Source of the DNA: Clonostachys chloroleuca
Lineage: Eukaryota > Ascomycota > Sordariomycetes > Hypocreales > Bionectriaceae
NCBI GenBank assembly: GCA_037952775.1
Contig: JBANAY010000003.1
Location: 20,398,001 to 20,462,000 of the forward strand
DNA length: 64,000 nucleotides
Reading direction: 5' to 3'
Shown: piece after piece, positions 57,415 through 64,000 of the stretch
How positions within the stretch are numbered: position 1 is the stretch's first letter
How the letters are laid out: each line of letters starts with the position of its first letter
Notes under the pieces: generated by a model
Seen by the model: the letters and a program-made list of their open reading frames with translations, nothing else
What the model was told of the DNA's origin: nothing
The model's database searches: none
Position numbers and translations under genes: made by a program

Positions 57415-59705
57415 TTACAACTAGGTACATTGTTAGAACTTGTGCCACCAAGACAACACGGGACTACTTACGACGTATCGGAATCCAGGGAGCTCCAAAT
57501 CTGTGTTATCTGAGAACTCATCACTTGGTGAACTCTGATCTTGGCCTTCGCTCAAAAGCGCGTCTCGTCTCTTATTCTCGCGAACATAATATATGCGCAA
57601 GAGAGTGAGGAAGATAGCTAGCGCAGTTTAGTATCTCAGTCACCCAAACATATACCGTAAAACACAGTACTTGCCTTGCAGCCCAATGCATATGATGTCT
57701 GCGATGAAAACTGATCGGTAGGCAGGTGTTTCGCCTGGTTTAACCGTGAAGGGGCCGGTAATGTTGCCCAACGCATATCCAAAGAAGGCATAAGAGGACA
57801 GTGTGATACGCTTTGTGTATCCAGAGCTATTCACACCGGGAAGGGAAAGGACGATGAAGAGGCAGGTAGCAAAGGGCGGAAATAGATATACTGTATTCGA
57901 AAATTAGTTTTGGCCAAGGGCAGCTGTGGATTTGAAGGCTTACCTCCGATCAGAAGTCCAGCTACATTCGACCTTGGGAGTACAATCTGCAAGAGAAGTC
58001 CAATAAAGGTAGGAACCAGCATGCCGATGCATACATAGATACGAGCATTCGGTAGCTTTTGTGCGAGCCAACCTCCAAAAAGAATACACACCATATTGAT
58101 AAATCCCTGCGGAATGTAGATGAGCGTTGACTGAAGAGAGTCGAAACCGAAGCTCTGGATTGTAAGAGTGCCAAAAGCTCCAAATCCGCCACTATAGTTA
58201 TATTAGAACAAGCAAGGATACATGTGTGCATAGTGAACTTACTTCAAGACTTCATTGCAGTAAATAGTCAAGAATAAAAGCAACCCTTGAGGGTCTCTGA
58301 ACGGGTTGAGGGCTTCTTGAACTTGGTTCCATTTGAATTGTCGGTTCAAAATTCCCTGTTAGTATCACTATTAGCGTTTGGGAATACGAAAGAAACAGGC
58401 TTCATCGAACTTACGGTCTTGTTGCTTCGAATTCGGTGAACGGCGAGAACCCTTTGCTTTTCAGTCAAGAACCTGGCGGTCATAGGCGATGCTGGGAGGA
58501 AAATGAACACGAGTGTGCCTAAGTACGGTCAATATTTTTGTGAGCATACATCTAAAATTGGTGTGCTCACCCCAGACAACGGTTATTAGTCCTGCAATTC
58601 GTGGAGCATAGCTGTTAGTAACAAAGATCTTATGATCAATTCGTCTGGAATGACGAACCGTTGAGAATAAAGATCCACAATGAAGTTGTTAGTATTTCTC
58701 CCAAGAAAGGGACCCTGAATTCTAGCACATACCTTCCAACCGGGAACACCTGCGTTGACCTGCCCCATGCCATAAGCGACGATACCTCCGATCATTGCTT
58801 ATTAGCAAGTTAGCTACCACGCCCAAAAACACTGCGTTCTATATGGACCAACTCACATCCGAACCCGTTCGCACATGCCCAGGCACCGGTTCTCAGGACT
58901 TGCTCCTTCCTTGTGTAATACATGCCATTCTACATGTATCCATGGTGAGCTTGATGTGTGTACGAGATGTCGGAGTTGAGAGACTCACGATGAGAACGAA
59001 GGTTGGAGTTATCAGTGATTCGAAACCACCCAAAATGAATCGTAGAACAGCCATGCCAGCAAAATTTTGAGCGCCTGCCGTTGCAATAAGAATTCCACCC
59101 CAGAGCTTGGGTGAAGAATTAGCACATGCAAAATTCCACCTCGATTCCGTTGTATTCAAGCTTACCACGATGGCAACGCCAATGAAGCGACCAATTGGGA
59201 ATTTCTGAGACAACAATGTCGTCGGATACTCGAAGACCAGGTACCCGAAGTAAAAGAGCGAGGATAGCCATGAACTGATTGATAAGGTGTGAGCATATAA
59301 CCCCAGAAAGTCTGAATCATCGTCATTTGCGTACTATTGCTTGCCAACGAGGCCTAGGTCTTTACTCAGTGTGAAGACCGAGGCATATCCAAGACAACTT
59401 TTGTCAATACATTGAAGCGCATAGGTGCCGAAAAGGAGCGGTAGGACGAGCCTGTCCAGCTTGCGGACGATATCGCTGTAGTCACTGTCTGTTGCTGAAG
59501 CCGTGATCGAAGCCACATCGTAGTTTTGCAAAAACTGTGTCGAGCACACATCAGTACCACGGCATCCAGACTTGTTGCTTCTGAAAGAACCCACCTTCCC
59601 TGCTTCGTCCTGATCGCTCAAGTAAGCTTTAGGGTCGTTCGCTGTAGGGTCGACATTGACTTGAGGAGACTTCGATGGCTCCTCCTCGATGGTATCGCTA
59701 GCCAT
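57415..59705 (-). CDS. MFS transporter, anion:cation symporter family (allantoate permease/Dal5-like), 14 exons
   Basis: Exons in transcript order: 59595..59705, 59335..59534, 59166..59274, 58989..59105, 58857..58929, 58733..58797, 58659..58677, 58571..58591, 58415..58518, 58243..58355, 57944..58191, 57675..57890, 57472..57617, 57415..57420; 515 residues if all are joined. Family marks: KLDRLVLPLLFGTYALQCID, YSWLSSLFYFGYLVFEYPTT, LRFILGGFESLITPTFVLI, MYYTRKEQVLRTGAWACANG, FLPASPMTARFL, and a late LSSYAFFGYALGNITGPFTV. It probably takes up small organic anions at the plasma membrane. Oddities: exons of 19 and 21 nt, a GC-AG intron (57618..57674), a last exon of six bases, and no AG at the acceptor before the 19-nt exon (58678..58732), where TTG stands instead. 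Without that splice the reading frame ends early. Confidence 0.85.
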
Positions 59706-60865
59706 ACTCTCTGTACTCTGACTTGTATCGGTCCGAATAAGTGTTGATGGAGCGAAAGAGAATCCCAGGAAACTGTTCAGATGGCGAACTCTGACGCAGA
59801 TTATTGTCAGACTTCCAGGTCGCTAAAATCTGCTATTGGTTATCGAATGCTGCCTAATGCCCGCTTCCGAGTGGCAAAGTGTTGGCAAGATGGTGATAAT
59901 GGCTCTGTAATATAGATTGGTATTCGTCGCATTCCGATAGCAAATACTGAGAAATCAAACTCAAAAGTTCCTGAAAGGGGAAATCCCAGCATCTTGGCAG
60001 AAATAACGAGATGAAGAGGTGGGGAAACGACGTTTGAAGGGCAAGTCCTTGATCACGACATCACTTTCACGTTTCTCGGTGGGCCAACCCAACCCACACA
60101 TGGGCATTTTTGCCTGGAAGAAGTTGTCATTTGATGGTAAACTTCCACCTGAACTCAAGGTGAGAATACACTAATCTGACCAGGAAGAGGACCCGCAGCA
60201 TGAAGACTACCATAACTCCATGATGGGTTTCACTCCTCTCTTTCTTCTGCTTTCTTCCCTTCCTTCGGCCAATAATAATATTGATTGATCTGTAAGAACT
60301 TCTTGATCTCGTAATTCTACTGAAGCAATACTCAAGCTTTCTTTTCGGCTTCTTCTGGCCTCTCGATGTGAATATCGTGGATTACTATGCCTGTAACACC
60401 CCATTTGACGTTAGGGATAGCCCAAATCACGCCTTCACAACCCCGGCCTTGCGTTATGGGTAACATGTCCGATATCGTTCTCTCCAACGAAAGTTGCTGG
60501 CGGGAATAACGTTTCCGGCACAAATGGTGCCGAGATGTGTTATTGAGACATTTATATTGGGCTTTTCTGTCTCAATCTTAGTATCATCCCATGTCGATTG
60601 GGTTGATGATCGATTTCTAGATGTACTTAATTGGCCACACTGATCATTCAATCACACCATGATGATATTCCAAACTACAAACGGAATCAAGGATTCTCTC
60701 GGTTCTATTAGGACCCCGGCTCGGAGCCATAGCCTTGGAACCATCGTTTTGGAGCCACCGCCTCGGGTCGAACTTTAGAACCACGTTGTTGGGACCTCCT
60801 CGCTACCAGCTCTTCGGTAGCTCACTCACACCAATCCTACGCAACCCAACCGAAACGGCGATACC
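59706..60865. other. Divergent intergenic region, transporter / monooxygenase
   Basis: About 1.16 kb between divergent starts; probably holds both promoters. No gene, RNA or repeat recognised. Confidence 0.5.
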
Positions 60866-62709
60866 ATGGGCGGTGCATCTTCTATTCCAGGGACACTACC
60901 CAAGGCCCCGACGCAACCTCCTGTCTGGCACCCCCTCAGCCTAGAGGAGCATCCTATCGACCAGGCCCCTTCTCTCAAAGTAATTGTGGTTGGCGCAGGG
61001 ATCGCTGGGATCAACGCAGCCATTCTGTTACCTGCAAAGGTCCCAGGACTCGAGCTGACCATTTATGAGAGGGAGGCAGACATCGTAAGACTTCCAGGCA
61101 CCGCACCGGTATACGCAATGGCTAATGATAAGACCAGGGCGGAGTGTGGCACCAGTGTACATATCCGGGGGTTCGCTATGACGTCCCATCACACGTGTTT
61201 CAATCCACATACGCACCATCGAAGGACTGGTCTGAGCACTATGCGCAAGGAGCGGAAGTCAAAGCCTACTGGAAGCAAGTGGCTGCGAAATATGAAGCTT
61301 CGAGATACATACGCTGCAACCATACTGTCCAGGACATCAAGTGGGATGAAGCCAAGTCAAAATGGCTCGTCACAGTGGCATTTGAGAAACGACAGACAGT
61401 CGATGAGGCTCACTTTGTCATCTTGGCCACTGGCGTCTTCAGCCATCCCACGCTCCCCAACCTGCCCGGGCTGTCCGACTTCGAAGGCCAGATCATCCAC
61501 AGCTCAAGATGGGACAACAAGTTTGAACCTGCAGGAAAGAACATTGCCATCATTGGAAATGGCTCCTCGGGGATGCAACTGTTGCCGCAGCTGCAAAAGG
61601 TAGCAGGCCGCATCGATCACTACGCCCGGAGCCCAACCTGGGTGGCAGGAAGCTTCGGTGGAGAAAAGATTGACAAGGAGAAAAAGGTACCGCCCGAGGT
61701 GCAGGCCACATTTGATGATCCTGAAGCGTATTTGGCATACCGGAAGGAGATTGAGAATCGTTCCTTTAGCGGGTACGGAAACATCATGAAGGATAGCGAC
61801 AAAGTAGAAGCCGGCCGCCAGAGATTTACTCAAATTATGAAGAGTCGCCTGGGAGATCGTATAGATGTTCTGGAAGCAATCACGCCCGAATTTCCACCCA
61901 GCTGTAGGAGACTGACACCCGGGCCTGGATACCTCGAGGCATTGACCCAGGGGAATGTTGAATACATCACTTCACCTATCCAAAATGTCACAAAGCACGG
62001 GATCGAGACGCAAGATGGGAAAGAGAGGCGCGTGGACACTATCATCTGCTGTACAGGCTCAGAGAAATCACTGGCACCTCCGTTCTCCGTGAGAAGCGGG
62101 AGTGTCGACCTCTCAACGGCATGGCGCCCAGACGGCGAGATCGGGTTTCCCAACACCTACATGGGCATTGCTGCTCCGGGCTTCCCCAATCTCTTATTCA
62201 TCAACGGTCCCCAGGCCAGTGCAGCTACGGGGACACTTCCGTTTGCAACAGAAAGTCAATTAACCTTGGCGGCCAAGATTTTACGAAAGGCCCGGTCACA
62301 GGGAATCCGGAGCATGGCCCCGACGCTCCAGGCGACGGAGGACTTTAGAGCCTTCTGTGAGGCTTACTTCCCACGCACTGTTTTGAGCGAGGAGTGCCGG
62401 TCGTGGTTCAACGGTGGTCAGAAGGGTGGTAGAGTCATAGCCAACTGGCCGGGCAGCGGAACGCACGCGAACATGGTGAGGAAGGACCCACGCTGGGAGG
62501 ATTGGGAGTATTCGTACCAATCTGAGACTGGGAACAGGTTTGCATACTTTGGAAACGGGTGGACTGTCAAGGATGTTGAAATTAACCAGGATCCGCCGGA
62601 CGGACGAGATAGACTTCGGGAGGTCGACATGACGCCTTACTTGAATGCGGCGTCAGTGACCGGTGATCTAGATCTAAGAGCGTACCACGAAGTCTGGTTT
62701 GAGATATAA
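60866..62709 (+). CDS. Baeyer-Villiger-type flavin monooxygenase
   Basis: Two exons, 60866..61084 and 61138..62709 (53-nt intron, GTAAGA, branch GCTAATG), 596 residues. FAD-binding GAGIAG (43-48) follows VIVV; the join gives YEREADI-GGVWHQCTYPGVRYD, the usual BVMO segment. The fingerprint FEGQIIHSSRW (188-198) matches FxGxxxHxxxW, and a second dinucleotide motif GNGSSG binds NADPH. Such enzymes insert oxygen next to a ketone to form esters or lactones, or oxidise heteroatoms. The adjacent HSL-type hydrolase could cleave such an ester, an inference from gene proximity. The N-terminus MGGASS could be myristoylated. The start is supported by a CC-ATGG context. Intact. Confidence 0.93.
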
Positions 62710-63712
62710 GGAGCAAATATCAGCGCTTGTTACCGGCTCATAACAACCCATAGACATACCACACCTTGCAGTTCAAGTACAAAGCCCAGCCAGGCGTAGT
62801 GAATACAATCAAAAGCAAATAGAAGAAAGAAGGGTCAATTATGAAAAGGTTAAAGGTCACAAGAATAATGGACGCCAGATCAAATTATAGCTACAGAGAA
62901 GTTACATTGTCAGAAGGATTAAAACAAGAGACGCTTTGAGAAGTAGCTACTATGACTATGTAAAGTTTATATTCGAGGCCCGTCTTTGTAGTACCGGTTC
63001 CATGCCTACCGTCCTCGAAAGTGCCCAATTTTCGAAAGACTTCCAGTTGACGCAAATCGATTTGGAGCTGGTTCAGTTCGCTGGTTTTCGGACGTTGCAC
63101 CGCATGCTTTCCATGCCAGACAGCATCCCACGATTGGAGGAACAATACAACCCGTGTTGGTTGGTCCTATTGACACGTTGGTCTAAGCGGTCGTAGCACA
63201 TGATGTTGTGGGCCAACGTTGCCCAGCCTGGCGCTGACTCTTCGACGTCAGCTCACTTCTGGCACGGAGCAATATGCCTTGATTTGATCCGCGTACCCTC
63301 CCTCCTTCGCGTATTCTTAACTTAAACAAATTCTCCCTACTTGGTCCGCTACTGACGTTATGAGCCAACGTCGCGTATACTGGTATATTATACAGCTGAC
63401 TCTGCTATATTTGCCTTGATATAGTCAATCACTTGCACCTTGACGTAGGATCTACGCGACCCTAGCTAGTGCGTTACTTGGTCGCAGGGGTTAGGCTGAC
63501 ATATTCATCCTCTCTCTATATATTACTGATAATCACTCCTAACTTTGGCGGACTTTCTACCCCCTTATTAACCCCGGACGATCCTGCGAAGCCTCTCTCT
63601 CCTCCTTTGCCTATTCCTGTATTGTCACCTCGGAGACTGGTAGGCTCAGCTTAAATCAAGGGGGTGTTGAAACCCAGTTTGTACATACCGAACTTTGCTT
63701 CCTTCATTTATA
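62710..63712. other. Intergenic with possible LTR-element remnants
   Basis: No gene. Two 18-base near copies (63205-63222 and 63357-63374) differ by three transitions, and a purine run followed by TGTTGA lies at 63658-63670; see findings. Short plus-strand frames are not convincing. Confidence 0.4.
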
Positions 63713-64000
63713 ATGGAAAACCGCCGAATCCGCATTGGAATTATCGGCGGAGGCCTGGCAGGCGCGTCGATCGCCAATTCTCTATCTCGAATTCCCTCTG
63801 TCGCAATTGATGTTTTCGAGGCGGCCCCTGAGTTCTCGGAGCGCGGTGCAGCGGTGGGCTTGGCTCTTCCTTCTCAGCGGGCACTTCAAGAACTGCTAGA
63901 GGATGCAAAGGAGACTCTAAGAAAGGCTCAAAGCGTCCCAATTGCCAGCAGCAGGCTTATGGTTGTAAGTGTCTCTCCTGGTTCAGATTTCGGCTGACAT
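63713..64000 (+). CDS. FAD-dependent monooxygenase, salicylate-hydroxylase-like, 5' part only
   Basis: From the ATG at 63713 the product begins MENRRIRIGIIGGGLAGASI, a Rossmann FAD-binding motif GxGxxG (GGGLAG), then VAIDVFEAAPEFSERGAAVG and LALPSQRALQELL, the opening of group A aromatic hydroxylases of the salicylate hydroxylase/zeaxanthin epoxidase type. A GTAAGT donor at 63965 after SRLMV marks a likely first intron, so the first exon is probably 63713..63964 and the rest lies beyond the window. It is a second flavin monooxygenase next to the BVMO. Substrate unknown. Confidence 0.85.

Noticed and set aside
53388..62709. Calling the right end a full secondary-metabolite cluster
   Set aside because: No polyketide synthase, peptide synthetase, terpene synthase or prenyltransferase is visible; a small catabolic cluster fits equally well.

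Overview
The window is nuclear DNA of a filamentous ascomycete (Pezizomycotina, most likely Sordariomycetes). The signs are short spliceosomal introns of about 45-115 nt with GT/AG ends and CTAAC- or CTGAC-type branch sites just before the acceptor, a Pezizomycotina-type Cdk1 with the class-typical insert after the hinge, and families almost confined to filamentous fungi (HET domain, NACHT-TPR, DUF3176, Zn2Cys6 regulators, fungal Hsp70-like ATPases). Nothing bacterial is present: no operons, ribosome binding sites or CRISPR. Layout: 0-5 kb holds an edge fragment and a DHA2-type MFS exporter. 5-12 kb holds a degenerate OTT_1508-deaminase-like protein convergent with a cytochrome P450, an intron-containing tRNA-Pro(UGG) and a small hypothetical gene. 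12-19 kb holds a DUF3176 membrane protein tail-to-tail with a HET-domain protein, then a broken six-bladed propeller gene. 19-21 kb holds the housekeeping kinase cdk1. 21-25 kb holds a 1,280-residue NACHT-TPR receptor. 27-28 kb holds a secreted precursor made of eleven near-identical 27-residue repeats, each ending in Lys-Arg. 28-32 kb is gene-poor. 32-39 kb holds a Zn2Cys6 regulator with a broken zinc cluster, two F-box proteins and a small unknown gene. 39-41.5 kb looks like decayed coding DNA. 41-49 kb holds a coiled-coil protein divergent from an eight-exon Hsp70-like ATPase, followed by a dynamin-like GTPase. 49-52 kb holds a Nudix hydrolase and a peroxisomal acyl-CoA thioesterase. 53-64 kb holds a second Zn2Cys6 regulator, an HSL-type alpha/beta hydrolase, a 14-exon allantoate-permease-type MFS gene, a Baeyer-Villiger monooxygenase and the start of a second FAD monooxygenase. 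Themes: the middle reads as an accessory, self/non-self-recognition-like neighbourhood (HET, NACHT-TPR, Hsp70-like, dynamin-like, F-box). The right end (regulator, hydrolase, transporter, two flavin monooxygenases) looks like a small catabolic or tailoring cluster; no PKS or NRPS core enzyme lies in the window. The most interesting locus is the Kex2-type repeat precursor at 27309-28331, which predicts eleven copies of a 25-residue secreted peptide without Cys or Tyr and has no visible modifying enzyme beside it. A second pattern is that four genes are broken by single-base indels in short homopolymers and a fifth lacks one splice acceptor, which points either to consensus error or to gene decay. 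Exon structures are my own reading from splice signals and frame; no database search was run.
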